Source: Pseudomonadales bacterium
Lineage (GTDB): Bacteria; Pseudomonadota; Gammaproteobacteria; Pseudomonadales; Azotimanducaceae
Direction: 5' to 3'
NCBI GenBank assembly: GCA_028279305.1
Contig: JANQOA010000023.1
Coordinates: 21,800 to 85,799, forward strand
DNA: 64,000 bases
Positions 37,075 through 47,038 of this stretch are shown here, one piece after another. The notes below the pieces were generated by a model. That model was not told the DNA's origin. It saw only the letters and a program-made list of their open reading frames with translations, and ran no database searches. The translations under genes and the position numbers were made by a program. Within the stretch, counting starts at the first letter, position 1; every line of letters starts with the position of its first letter.

Positions 37075-38394
37075 TCAACCGCGCGCATAAATTGCCTGCA
37101 GAATCTCCCTGTGCCGTTTTTCGTTGATCTCATAGTAGTAAAGTGGCCACAAGGCCAACATACCCGTAATACCGGGTACAAGGGTGACCAGTACAAATAT
37201 CCATAGCAGCGTTTCGGGCTCCTGCACAGCGTTAGGTACATACCCGATCAGCGTTAGAGAGACGCCGCCGATAAACCCTCCAATCGCGGTGGAGATCTTC
37301 GCCATGAAAGTCTGCACTGAAAAAATCACACCCTCGGAGCGCTCACCGGTTTTCCACTGCATGTATTCGATTGTGTCGGCAATCATCGCGGTCACCAGCA
37401 CAGCCCGCGAACCAACCGTCAGCGCATTTAGCGCGGTCATCACGTAAATCCACATCAGACTCTCATAACCCACGAGGAAGTAAGCGACCGAGGCAGCGCC
37501 GCTGAACGCGATTAACAACCCCATGGACAGCTTTTTGCCGAACCGCCGTACCATGAGGGGTGTGGGTAGAATGCCCAACACCATTGCTGCTGCTGAAATT
37601 GTCGCGAGGATCGGCAGCTGGCCCCGGTCACCCAGATTGTAGGTCGCAAAATAAACAAGTAACGATTGCCCAACCAGGGCGAAGACACCCAGCAGATTAA
37701 ACAGAACAATGATCTGCAGGGGACGATTCGCGGCCAGCGCCACGTAACTCTGTTTCAGACTGGGCCGTTCGGTTTTGGGACTTACCCGCTCACGCGTGTT
37801 GAAAAACGCGAGCAACATCAACAGGCATGCCATGCCCGCAAGCACCATCGCCGTGGATTGATAGCCTACCGCATCATCACCTTCCCCGAAGTACTCCACC
37901 ATGGGTATGACAAAAATCGCCGGAACCATAATCCCAACCAGCGACAACAAACGCGCCAACGTAATCAACGAGGTGCGCTCGTCGGTGTTCTGGGTGATGG
38001 CTGAGCTAAGTGCCCAAAGCGGTACATCGTTGACCGTGTAGATCATACTCCAGCTTATGTAGGTGGCGTACGCCAGCACCAACCTGGTGGTTAAAGAGAC
38101 TTCAAAAGTGGTAAAGCAAAGTACCGTCGCCAGCGCGATTGGCACCGGCGTCCACAACAGATAGGGTCGGAACTTACCCCAACGGGTGCGGGTACGATCG
38201 ACAATCAAACCCATCAGCGGATCGTTAATTGCATCCCAGGTACGGGCTACCAGAAACAACGTGCCCACAGCGGCAGAGGATATACCGTAGACGTCCGTAT
38301 AGAAGATCAACAGGTAGTTAAAGAACAACCCGTAGATGAGGTTTTGACCCAGCAGCGCAAAGCCGAACGAGTAGCGTTCCTTACCCGGTATCAC
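37075..38394 (-). CDS. GPH-family (MelB-like) sugar:cation symporter, MFS
   Basis: ERYSFGFALLGQNLIYGLFFNYLLIFYTDVYG, RTWDAINDPLMGLIVDRTRTRWGKFRPYLLW. Confidence 0.9.
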   Translation of the reverse strand: MIPGKERYSFGFALLGQNLIYGLFFNYLLIFYTDVYGISSAAVGTLFLVARTWDAINDPLMGLIVDRTRTRWGKFRPYLLWTPVPIALATVLCFTTFEVSLTTRLVLAYATYISWSMIYTVNDVPLWALSSAITQNTDERTSLITLARLLSLVGIMVPAIFVIPMVEYFGEGDDAVGYQSTAMVLAGMACLLMLLAFFNTRERVSPKTERPSLKQSYVALAANRPLQIIVLFNLLGVFALVGQSLLVYFATYNLGDRGQLPILATISAAAMVLGILPTPLMVRRFGKKLSMGLLIAFSGAASVAYFLVGYESLMWIYVMTALNALTVGSRAVLVTAMIADTIEYMQWKTGERSEGVIFSVQTFMAKISTAIGGFIGGVSLTLIGYVPNAVQEPETLLWIFVLVTLVPGITGMLALWPLYYYEINEKRHREILQAIYARG

Positions 38395-38409
38395 GCCATC
38401 AGCCCAACG

Positions 38410-39915
38410 CTATCGCAGGTGATCGTATTGACGGTCAAAGAGGCTTTCGTTGCCGGTAAACGAGGCGCGGTGCGCTTCTATGTCTTTCAACATATCTTTG
38501 ACTACATCAGGATGTTGTGCAGCAACGTCAAAGCGCTCGCCTGGATCATGCAACAAGTGATTCAAGACGGGTTTATCGTGCACAACCCGATCAGGAGGAC
38601 GCTGGTAGGCTCCCTCGCTGATCAAATGCAGCTTAAACGGCCCTTTGCGGTACGCCCGAAGTTCACCGCTGCGATAGTAAAACAAACCATCGCGGGGGCT
38701 CTTTTCACGCCGCAACAAAACACCGCTTAGGTCCATACCATCCAATTCATCGGGTAAGTCGGCGCCTGCAAGAGTGAGTGAAGTTGTATAGATATCCATC
38801 GCAGAGCCGATCTCGCTGACAACCCCCGGCGCTATCCGGCCCGGCCACGAGAAAATCGCAGGCACCCGCATACCGCCTTCATAGGTAGTGCCTTTGCCGT
38901 TTCGTAACAAACCCGCGCTGCCGCCGTGATTGTCCATCAACAACCAGGGGCCGTTATCGCTGGTAAACACCAACAGCGTATTCTCCGCCAGGTTCAGTTC
39001 ACGCAATGTCCGGCTGATCGCACCCACACTCCAATCGAGTTCTTCTATTACGTCACCGTAAATGCCGCCCAGGCTGCTACCCTCAAATTCGGCACTCCGA
39101 AACAGCGGCGTATGAGGCATGGAGAAAGGCATATATAGAAAAAACGGCTTGTTCTTATTGCGTTGGATAAACGAAACAGCCTCTTTTGTGTGGTTCTTCG
39201 TTACATCATGCTGGTTCGCCGGCCGTTCGACCACTTCATCCTTGAACCCTGAAACTGTCTTTTGACTGCGAACAACCGGGACATTCCAATATTCAACCTT
39301 CGGCTCCAGGTACTTCCGCATTCTCTTCGCAAAGACCTGGCTGACAGCCTGCCGGCCTTCTCTGGCTACCAATGCAGCGAGTTCCACAAAGGTCGGCTCG
39401 TCCACCCAGTCCATATCGTTGGAGTAAGGGATGCCGTACCAGTAATCGAATCCGTGACGGGTGGGATAGAATTCGGGCGCATCACCCAAGTGCCATTTGC
39501 CGACGATGCCGGTCGCATAACCTTCTGCTTGCAGCGCCTCTGCAAGCGTGTGCTCGCTGTCCGGCAGACCGTTTGATGCATTGGGGAACATCACCGCAAT
39601 CTGGCGCCCATACATCCCTGTCCGGTTGGGCAACCGGCCCGTTAACAGCGCAGCGCGGCTGGGCGAGCAAACCGGCGCAGCGACATAGAAATCTGTCCAA
39701 CGTTGCCCCTGGGCCGCTAACTTATCCAGATTCGGCGTACGATTGTACGGATGACCGTAGCTGGTCAGGTCTCCGTATCCCAGATCGTCCGCGAACAATA
39801 GAATGACGTTCGGCGGCTGCTTGGCCCCCGGCACCTCAGCAGGTGCTGCATTCGAAAAACAGCCTGCACTGAATACGATCGAAGCCAGAAACAGTATAAG
39901 ATTACGTTTCAACAT
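38410..39915 (-). CDS. Exported sulfatase (arylsulfatase family)
   Basis: NVILLFADDLGYGDL and CSPSRAALLTGR (C-x-P-S-R formylglycine signature); signal/lipobox-like N-terminus. Confidence 0.94.
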   Translation of the reverse strand: MLKRNLILFLASIVFSAGCFSNAAPAEVPGAKQPPNVILLFADDLGYGDLTSYGHPYNRTPNLDKLAAQGQRWTDFYVAAPVCSPSRAALLTGRLPNRTGMYGRQIAVMFPNASNGLPDSEHTLAEALQAEGYATGIVGKWHLGDAPEFYPTRHGFDYWYGIPYSNDMDWVDEPTFVELAALVAREGRQAVSQVFAKRMRKYLEPKVEYWNVPVVRSQKTVSGFKDEVVERPANQHDVTKNHTKEAVSFIQRNKNKPFFLYMPFSMPHTPLFRSAEFEGSSLGGIYGDVIEELDWSVGAISRTLRELNLAENTLLVFTSDNGPWLLMDNHGGSAGLLRNGKGTTYEGGMRVPAIFSWPGRIAPGVVSEIGSAMDIYTTSLTLAGADLPDELDGMDLSGVLLRREKSPRDGLFYYRSGELRAYRKGPFKLHLISEGAYQRPPDRVVHDKPVLNHLLHDPGERFDVAAQHPDVVKDMLKDIEAHRASFTGNESLFDRQYDHLR

Positions 39916-39918
39916 TGC

Positions 39919-42408
39919 TCAAAGCCTCGCCTCCCTGTTTCTTTTCGCCTGTTTTAACAAGTAGCCCAGTGCACGTCCATACTGATGATTGAGAACGGCG
40001 ACCAGGGCATTAAGCTGATTAAAATCGACTTTGCCCTGACCGAACAACGCAAAGGCACGAATTGGCATGTCATCGATCATCGATTCAAACATGCGCAACA
40101 GCGTGGCATCCATTTTTGCTGCATCCAAATTCAGACTTCTCGTAAACTGCTGGAACGCACGGGCTCTAATACGTTTACCCAACCAGCTGTTTTGCGCCAG
40201 TTCCTGCAAACTGGAGTTGATATGAAAGGGCCGTGCCGACTCAGGCTCAGGCAGCTTGCGTCCCAGCATGCCCGCAAATTGTTCGTCCGATACCTGCATA
40301 CCATCAGAACCCAGACTGAAGTTAACAGCCCTTAACGCATCTGAAACCATGTCATCCGACTCAATGTTAAGGGTCTGCCTGAGCCGAATATCACGACTTG
40401 AGGACCCAATGCGCACCTCATATGCGCCAGCTTCGACAATCCAGCACTTCTCCTGAGGGTCGAATATCTCAAACCCCTGCCGGGAAAGCGTCAACTCTAC
40501 CCTTTCGGTTGCACCCGGATCGACAAACGTTTTGGTAAATGCTTTTAACTCCTGTGCCGGCCTGTGCACATCACTTGCCAAAGCACTGACGTAAAGCTGC
40601 ACAACTTCCGCTCCGGCGACGCCGCCGGTGTTGGTGATGTCCAGGGTTACCATGAGGTCGGACCCGCGCTTTTCGATGCCAAGGTTGCTGAATTCAAACT
40701 GGGTGTAACTCAGGCCGTGTCCAAAAGGAAAAAGCGTTGGCTTATCAGCAGTATCAAAATAGCGATAACCCACATATATTCCTTCCCGATACTGCACTTG
40801 CCGACCGGCGCCTGGAAACCAGGGGTCACTGGGCACATCGGACTGCTGCAGTGGAAACGTCTCCGCCAACTTGCCGCTTGGGTTAACCGCGCCAAACAGC
40901 AGATCAGCGGCAGCGCTGCCGCCCGCCTGGCCACCCAGGTAACATTCCAGGATAGCGCGCGGTTCGTTCACCCAAGGCATGGAGACAGGTGCGCCGTTGC
41001 ACAACACAACCACGGTGTTGGGGTTTACGCCGCACACTGACTGTATCAATCGATTGTGCTGATCAGGCAGATCCATATGCGGGCGGTCGAATCCCTCAGA
41101 CTCATAGGTTTCCGGCAACCCGGCAAACACAATTGCCAACGCCGAGTTCCGCGCTACCCGCACCGCCTCATCGATCAGGCGTTGATCCGGTTCGGAGTGT
41201 ACGGGCTCATATCCGGCTGCATAGGCGATCTGACCCGAACCGCCATGGTGCGCTGCGATGGCGTCAAAGGCACAATCAATTTGCGTGGTATTCACTCGTG
41301 AACTGCCTGTGCCCTGATAACGCGGCTGCTTCGCAAACGCGCCGATAACTGCAATATCCGCTTCACCGCTGATCGGCAGCATGCCCGCGTCGTTCTTGAG
41401 CAGCACCGCTGATTGCGCGGCCGCTTTGCGCGCCAGGCTATGATGAGCAACCTGGTCCACAGACACCGCCTGGTCAGCCAGATCACGCCCGCAAAGGCTG
41501 AGCGAGACATTACGCACAATGATCTCATCCAGCACGGATTCAGCCAGTTCGCCGGATTCAATAGCCCGCTCGATCAGCCTGTCGTTGATTCCGCCGCTCG
41601 CCGGCATCTCCAAATCAAGGCCGGCGGACACACCCTTTACCCGATCGTTGGTAGCACCCCAATCGGTCATGACCAGCCCTTTGAAACCCCACTCATCACG
41701 CAAGACCCGGTTCAGCAGCCAATCATGATCGCTGCAGTAGGTGCCGTTCACGCGGTTGTAGGCACACATGACGGTCCATGGTTGTGCTTCGCGTACCGCG
41801 ATCTCAAACCCTTTCAGGTAAATCTCGCGCAGGGCACGTTCATCTACTATGGCATCGATATACATGCGGCCTTGTTCCTGATTGTTTACCGCATAGTGTT
41901 TGATGCTGGCGCCCACGCCCTGCGACTGTATGCCCTTGATGATTGCGGCCGCCATCTTTCCCGACAGGAAAGGATCCTCGCTGAAATACTCGAAATTGCG
42001 GCCGCACAACGGATGGCGCTTGATATTCATGCCCGGCCCCAATAGGACAACAACATTTTCGGCAACACATTGTTCTCCAAGGGCAACACCAACTTCGGCG
42101 ATCAGGCGTTCATCCCAACTGGCTGCCAGGGCGCTGGCGGTAGGGAAGCAAGTCGCCGGTATCGCCTTGTCCGCACCTACGTGATCGCCCGCGGACGCTT
42201 GTTTGCGGAGGCCGTGCGGACCGTCTGTAATCATCACCGCGGGCAGGTCCAGGCGTTTGCAATCCTGCAGGTTCCAGAAACTCTTGCCTGAGGCGCATGC
42301 CGCCTTCTCCTGCAAGCTCATGCGCTGAACGAGTGCGGCTGCCTCATTGTGTTTGTTAATGAACGGCGCGGCGGGATCTTCCGGAACGTTGTGCATAGGT
42401 GTTCTCAT
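39919..42408 (-). CDS. GH3 beta-glucosidase-like glycoside hydrolase
   Basis: 829 aa; GFKGLVMTDWGATND nucleophile region, LGPGMNIKRHPLCGRNFEYFSEDP; no signal peptide evident. Confidence 0.93.
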   Translation of the reverse strand: MRTPMHNVPEDPAAPFINKHNEAAALVQRMSLQEKAACASGKSFWNLQDCKRLDLPAVMITDGPHGLRKQASAGDHVGADKAIPATCFPTASALAASWDERLIAEVGVALGEQCVAENVVVLLGPGMNIKRHPLCGRNFEYFSEDPFLSGKMAAAIIKGIQSQGVGASIKHYAVNNQEQGRMYIDAIVDERALREIYLKGFEIAVREAQPWTVMCAYNRVNGTYCSDHDWLLNRVLRDEWGFKGLVMTDWGATNDRVKGVSAGLDLEMPASGGINDRLIERAIESGELAESVLDEIIVRNVSLSLCGRDLADQAVSVDQVAHHSLARKAAAQSAVLLKNDAGMLPISGEADIAVIGAFAKQPRYQGTGSSRVNTTQIDCAFDAIAAHHGGSGQIAYAAGYEPVHSEPDQRLIDEAVRVARNSALAIVFAGLPETYESEGFDRPHMDLPDQHNRLIQSVCGVNPNTVVVLCNGAPVSMPWVNEPRAILECYLGGQAGGSAAADLLFGAVNPSGKLAETFPLQQSDVPSDPWFPGAGRQVQYREGIYVGYRYFDTADKPTLFPFGHGLSYTQFEFSNLGIEKRGSDLMVTLDITNTGGVAGAEVVQLYVSALASDVHRPAQELKAFTKTFVDPGATERVELTLSRQGFEIFDPQEKCWIVEAGAYEVRIGSSSRDIRLRQTLNIESDDMVSDALRAVNFSLGSDGMQVSDEQFAGMLGRKLPEPESARPFHINSSLQELAQNSWLGKRIRARAFQQFTRSLNLDAAKMDATLLRMFESMIDDMPIRAFALFGQGKVDFNQLNALVAVLNHQYGRALGYLLKQAKRNREARL

Positions 42409-42422
42409 GAGGCAAATAAAAT

Positions 42423-42446
42423 CCGTCCATCAAAGGTGATGGACGG
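42423..42446 (-). terminator. Rho-independent-type hairpin for TBDR3, just upstream of the GH3 start
   Basis: CCGTCCATCA-AAGG-TGATGGACGG, followed on the minus strand by ATTTTATTT. Confidence 0.75.
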
Positions 42447-42468
42447 CTTCGACCACAAGCCCAAAGGG

Positions 42469-44778
42469 CTAGTTGAACCGGTAAGTAAAGGTACCGCCAA
42501 CGTATCTCTGGTAGTCCCGATTCAGAAACTGGCTGGTGCCGTCCACCGCATCGAAAACAGATTCCAGAAGGACGTTCGTGTAGTCGTCATCAAGCGCATT
42601 TTTTGCAAACAGCGCCAGGTCCCATCTACCGTCGCGGTCTTCCACACCAATCGTCAAGTCGAGTACCGAGTAGCTATCGATGTCCAAACTGGGCCTCTGG
42701 TTCACCGCGCTGACGGCATCATCCTGCCAACGAAACGCACCGGACAAGTAGAAGTTGGCAGGACCGTCCGTGAAGAAGTCGTAACGCGCCTGCAACGTAA
42801 ACTTCAAATCCGGCGAATTTGGCACTTCCTCATCCGCCAGATCCTGAACTCCGCCGATGCAGCCTTGCGCAGCAGTTTGCCCGGTGAAGCACGGGCCGCT
42901 GTCAAATTCATCGTAGAACGCATCGGTGTATGAAACGCCGCCGTTGACCAACAGGTTAGCTGTTGGCTTGGCTGTGAAGTCGACTTCCACGCCGCGGGTT
43001 ATCACGCTGCCCGCGGAAGTGAGAACAAACGCGCCCTGGCCGGCATCAAACCCTTGACCCTGGAAGTCATCGTAAGTGGTGTGGAAAGCTGTCACGCCTA
43101 AACGAAGGCGCCGATCAAACATCTCCGTACGTAGACCAACTTCGAACGAATCCGAGGTTTCCGGATCAATCGGCTCCACTCGATTTGGCGTCAGCCCGAA
43201 TACGATATCGAACCCCTGGGATTTGTAACCGCGGGTGTACGAGACATAGGCTGATGTGTTTTCACCAAGCGCCCACTGCGCCGCTACCTTACCCGATAAG
43301 TCAGTGTCGTCATCACCACCGCTGGTGGCAAAGGCCGGAACTGCCGGAAACGCGATGGGATCGGTCGGGCGGTTAAAGTCAAAATCCAGATCGTCGTAAG
43401 TGAAACGCAGCCCGGCGGTCAAGGTTAATACCTCGGATGCGTGCCAATCCACCTGCCCGAACAGGGCGGCATTTTCGAACGTGACATCGGTATCAAAAAA
43501 GCCGAATTGTGTGAGGCCAAAGGCGCAGGGTGTATCCGGCGGCAGCGCTGGATCGAAACCCGGAACTGCGCAAATCTGAATCTCACGCTGGAAGTAGCGG
43601 GTTAGATCCTGACGCCACAGAAACAGTCCGGCAGTGACGTCAAAGTGGTCAAAACCGGTTGAAGTGAAACGAAACTCCTGGGAAAACTGCTCCTGATCCG
43701 TTGTGCCGCCGTTTGAAGTAATGAGCAACCGGGCATAAGTCGGCTCGGTGAAAGGCAGGTGATCAACGTCCTGTTCCGTCTCAATTGTCCATTCGCGGTA
43801 AGCGGTAATCGAGGTGAAGGTCCAATTCTCGAAGTCGATGGTTAACTCCGCGGACACGCCCCACTGATCGGTATCTGAGAGTACATCGGTGCCCAGCAGC
43901 ACTTCATTGTTGTCATCACCCACATCAACGCCGCCGGCGGCCAGATCGAATCCCAGCAAAGGCAAAATCTGCGGGACCGCGCCAACATTACGCACGGTAA
44001 AGGCACAGCAGTCCCGCTCCTGTTCGCTGTAGTCGGCGATCAACAGCAGATTGGCGTTCTCTGCAAGGTCGATATCCAGCTTGCCCCGAATGCCCTGACT
44101 ATCATCACCATTCAGCGTATCGCCGTTAAACTCGTTATCGATAAAACCATCAAATTGTTTCCAATAGACATTGAGACGGCCGCGTACGGACTCCGACAAG
44201 GGCCCGGATAAGGAACTTTCAACAATCTGCTGATCATCATCGGTTGCGGAGAGTCGAATCATGCCTTCAAACTCTTCTGTTGGCCGCCTGGTGATGACAT
44301 TAATCAGGCCACCCGAGGCATTTTTACCGAACAAGGTACCCTGCGGACCGCGCAGCACCTCCACCCGCTCAATGTCGACCAAGTCGTTCAGGAAACTTCC
44401 GGTGCGGCCCAGAACCACTCCGTCAACCACGGTGCTGACAGTTGGTTCCACGCCCGACTGGAACGCGGTTGTACCAATACCACGAATCAAAACACCATTT
44501 CCCCGTATCCCTCCGGATTGTGTGTGTGTGATGGACGCTGACACCTGGGTCAAATCTTGAAAGTTGTCCGCCTGAATGATGTCCAGGACCTCACCGGAAA
44601 CTGTCGAAACGGATACGGGAACGTCCAGATAATCCTGTTCACGCTTCTGCGCAGTCACCACAATTTCCTCCAACGCGGCTTGTTCCTGAGCATTCGCATC
44701 AACGTGTGCAACCGACAGCACGGCTACCAGGACCGCCGCTGGTACACCTGAACAAAAATCAATTATTTGCCTTTTCAC
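42469..44778 (-). CDS. TonB-dependent receptor (TBDR3)
   Basis: ALEEIVVTAQKREQDYLDVPVSVSTV, RGPQGTLFGKNASGGLINVITRRP. Confidence 0.94.
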   Translation of the reverse strand: MKRQIIDFCSGVPAAVLVAVLSVAHVDANAQEQAALEEIVVTAQKREQDYLDVPVSVSTVSGEVLDIIQADNFQDLTQVSASITHTQSGGIRGNGVLIRGIGTTAFQSGVEPTVSTVVDGVVLGRTGSFLNDLVDIERVEVLRGPQGTLFGKNASGGLINVITRRPTEEFEGMIRLSATDDDQQIVESSLSGPLSESVRGRLNVYWKQFDGFIDNEFNGDTLNGDDSQGIRGKLDIDLAENANLLLIADYSEQERDCCAFTVRNVGAVPQILPLLGFDLAAGGVDVGDDNNEVLLGTDVLSDTDQWGVSAELTIDFENWTFTSITAYREWTIETEQDVDHLPFTEPTYARLLITSNGGTTDQEQFSQEFRFTSTGFDHFDVTAGLFLWRQDLTRYFQREIQICAVPGFDPALPPDTPCAFGLTQFGFFDTDVTFENAALFGQVDWHASEVLTLTAGLRFTYDDLDFDFNRPTDPIAFPAVPAFATSGGDDDTDLSGKVAAQWALGENTSAYVSYTRGYKSQGFDIVFGLTPNRVEPIDPETSDSFEVGLRTEMFDRRLRLGVTAFHTTYDDFQGQGFDAGQGAFVLTSAGSVITRGVEVDFTAKPTANLLVNGGVSYTDAFYDEFDSGPCFTGQTAAQGCIGGVQDLADEEVPNSPDLKFTLQARYDFFTDGPANFYLSGAFRWQDDAVSAVNQRPSLDIDSYSVLDLTIGVEDRDGRWDLALFAKNALDDDYTNVLLESVFDAVDGTSQFLNRDYQRYVGGTFTYRFN

Positions 44779-44793
44779 AGGGCTTCCCCTCTA

Positions 44794-44811
44794 ATTAACC
44801 ATATGGTTAAT
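44794..44811. promoter_or_regulatory. 18-bp perfect palindrome ATTAACCATATGGTTAAT (candidate TetR operator)
   Basis: Direct reading, 15 bp upstream of the TBDR3 ATG, divergent TetR downstream. Confidence 0.7.
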
Positions 44812-44982
44812 AGCGAAATCTACCATTCAACGGCGCGCAGCGCAATTGGCTGTCAACCAGGATGGGATGAAGTCAGGTGCTGAGCTATATTGTTCCTGTT
44901 TTTACCAAGCTAGATCGGGTAGCTAGTCATCAACACAACCAGCAACAAGAAAACTCGAAAACGCGATGCGGCGGAGACGCGG

Positions 44983-45558
44983 GTGAAGATCCTGGATCAC
45001 GCTTTGAAGCACTTCGCGAACTACGGCTACCGCGGCGCACGTACCCGGGAGATCGCTGAATCCGCTGCGGTAAACCACGCGCTGATCAAGTACTACTTCC
45101 AAAACAAAGAAATGCTCTGGAAGCAGGCGGTAGATCACATGTTTGCGCACCTGGTCGCTGCAATGGCGTTAGTCGACAACACCAATGCACACGAGCCGGA
45201 CCCGGTCCAGAGGTTCAGGAACTTTATACAAGGCTATGTCCGGTACTGTGCCCTGCATCCGGAACACGGGCGTATCCTCATGCAGGAGAGCAGCACCGAC
45301 AACGAGCGGCTTAAGTGGATTGTTGACAATCATTTGAAACAAACCCTGCAGCCTCTGGAAGAAACGGTTGTGGAGCTGATCAAATTGGGCGCCATACCAA
45401 GCATGCCCGTTGAGTCATTCCGCTATCTTTTTGTGGGTGCTTGTCAGAACCTCTTTGTGCTGGGCTCCGAGGCCAAACTGCTCTACGGCATAGAGTCGAC
45501 TGACGCTGAGGTCATCGAAAAACACGCGAGCGCCGTGGCTGATTTGTTTATTCGTTGA
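44983..45558 (+). CDS. TetR family transcriptional regulator (true N-terminus uncertain)
   Basis: KILDHALKHFANYGYRGARTREIAESAAVNHALIKYYFQNKEMLW; the open frame extends upstream to 44923. Confidence 0.85.
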   Translation: MKILDHALKHFANYGYRGARTREIAESAAVNHALIKYYFQNKEMLWKQAVDHMFAHLVAAMALVDNTNAHEPDPVQRFRNFIQGYVRYCALHPEHGRILMQESSTDNERLKWIVDNHLKQTLQPLEETVVELIKLGAIPSMPVESFRYLFVGACQNLFVLGSEAKLLYGIESTDAEVIEKHASAVADLFIR

Positions 45559-45607
45559 CTTTCAGCCAAACCGGCGATCAACGTGCCCGTTCTAATCCGC
45601 CATCCAG

Positions 45608-46375
45608 CTATGAAGCAGCAGCCAGTCCCGCAGACTTTTTTCGCCGTGATAACAGGATGCTGGCAAGCAGCGGTATGACCGGGAAACTCATCATTAACCA
45701 CATCGGCGACTCAAGGAGCACGCACAAAGGCAGCAGGGCTACGTGCCCGAACGCAGCGTAAGCCACACCGGCAGCGACCAGCCAGGGACTGACGCCGAGT
45801 ACTCGATAAGCTCGTGCCAGGTACCAGACGGCCCCGGGCAGAAACATGACTATCGAAGTGGCCAAACCCGGCGTGTACTCAAGCAGCATCACGGAGTTGA
45901 TGATGTGCATGGTGCCGTTCGCCAACGGCAGGCTTGCAGCCGCGATCCCCGCGAAGCGGTAGCGATCTCCGCCCCAGATTCCGCAAAGGAAAAAAACGTA
46001 CATGGATACCGTGTTCATGCGCATGATCTCGCCGGCGCTCAGGTCGATACCGCGGGTTTCCAACACATGGGTTTGGAAATAGAACTCGCGGCCAAGCAAG
46101 TCGATACCGTCCACCTCGAATCCATGCAGGAGGTAGGCGGAAAACAGCAGCCAAAGCGCGGGCGCCATGGGATCGCGCCAGCTACGCCGCTGCTGGGAAG
46201 CGACAAAAATCCAGATGGCCACTGCCGCACCCAGACTCACCAGCGGCCAGCGATGCTCGAAGTAATGTGCAACGTCCGGGACAGTGTTCATGGCCACAAT
46301 CGTTGCGAGCGCCGCCAGCAGCCAAGTCGCCCGGGGTTGCAAATCCGGCGTTTCCGATAGCAGTTTTTCCGGCAT
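45608..46375 (-). CDS. Polytopic membrane protein, possibly HXXEE-family-like
   Basis: 255 aa, several TM segments; NGTMHIINSVMLLEYTPGLATSIVMFLP resembles HXXEE proteins, but the HxxEE motif itself is degenerate (HGFEV). Confidence 0.5.
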   Translation of the reverse strand: MPEKLLSETPDLQPRATWLLAALATIVAMNTVPDVAHYFEHRWPLVSLGAAVAIWIFVASQQRRSWRDPMAPALWLLFSAYLLHGFEVDGIDLLGREFYFQTHVLETRGIDLSAGEIMRMNTVSMYVFFLCGIWGGDRYRFAGIAAASLPLANGTMHIINSVMLLEYTPGLATSIVMFLPGAVWYLARAYRVLGVSPWLVAAGVAYAAFGHVALLPLCVLLESPMWLMMSFPVIPLLASILLSRRKKSAGLAAAS

Positions 46376-46399
46376 TTTTCTCTCCTTTACTGTCCCGGC

Positions 46400-47038
46400 T
46401 CAGGGCACCATAAGACTGGTAAGAAAATCAGCGTGCGCGTCGATTGCCGCTTGTTGGGACGCATCGATGCCCGTTAAACGGGAACAAGCGGGCGCAACAG
46501 CAAAAATAAGTGACGCGGCACCGGCCAGGGCGAAGAACGCGTGCCCCGCCATGCTGCTGTCCAGGCCTCTTATTTGAGCGACCCCCTCATTGATCATGAA
46601 ATCGAAACGCGGCTTGAGGTGTGTGTCTACCAGCCACTCCATCAGATCATCGGAGCGATTGCCCGCGTCCACTAGAAAGCGGAAGATTTCCGGGTGCTCA
46701 GCGAGACAACGCACGACTTCACGTAACCCGCCCCGCGCCCGTTCACGATGGGATAGATCCGCGAGCGGCTCGAGGGCTACGTTGATGCGTTCAGTGAGCT
46801 CGTTAAAGATCCTATCTGCGGCCGCAAACCATAGCGCTTGTTTGTTGGGAAAATGGTAAGTCAATAGACCCTGCTCGATACCCGCACGCCGGGCAATCTC
46901 CCGGGTGCTGGTGGCGTCGAAGCCATGCTCCGAAAAAGCTCCGATTGCAGCCTGCACAATCGCCTCGCGGCGCTCGGCGCCCCGGCGGTCTGTACCTGAT
47001 CTGGCTTTGCGTTGTTTTGTCTGCTGCATCCGTGTCAC
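46400..47038 (-). CDS. TetR family transcriptional regulator
   Basis: AIVQAAIGAFSEHGFDATSTREIARRAGIEQGLLTYHFPNKQALW. Confidence 0.9.
   Translation of the reverse strand: MTRMQQTKQRKARSGTDRRGAERREAIVQAAIGAFSEHGFDATSTREIARRAGIEQGLLTYHFPNKQALWFAAADRIFNELTERINVALEPLADLSHRERARGGLREVVRCLAEHPEIFRFLVDAGNRSDDLMEWLVDTHLKPRFDFMINEGVAQIRGLDSSMAGHAFFALAGAASLIFAVAPACSRLTGIDASQQAAIDAHADFLTSLMVP

Noticed and set aside
45608-46375. Firm HXXEE-family call
   Set aside because: C-terminal half resembles the family, but the HxxEE motif reads HGFEV, so only a tentative label was given.
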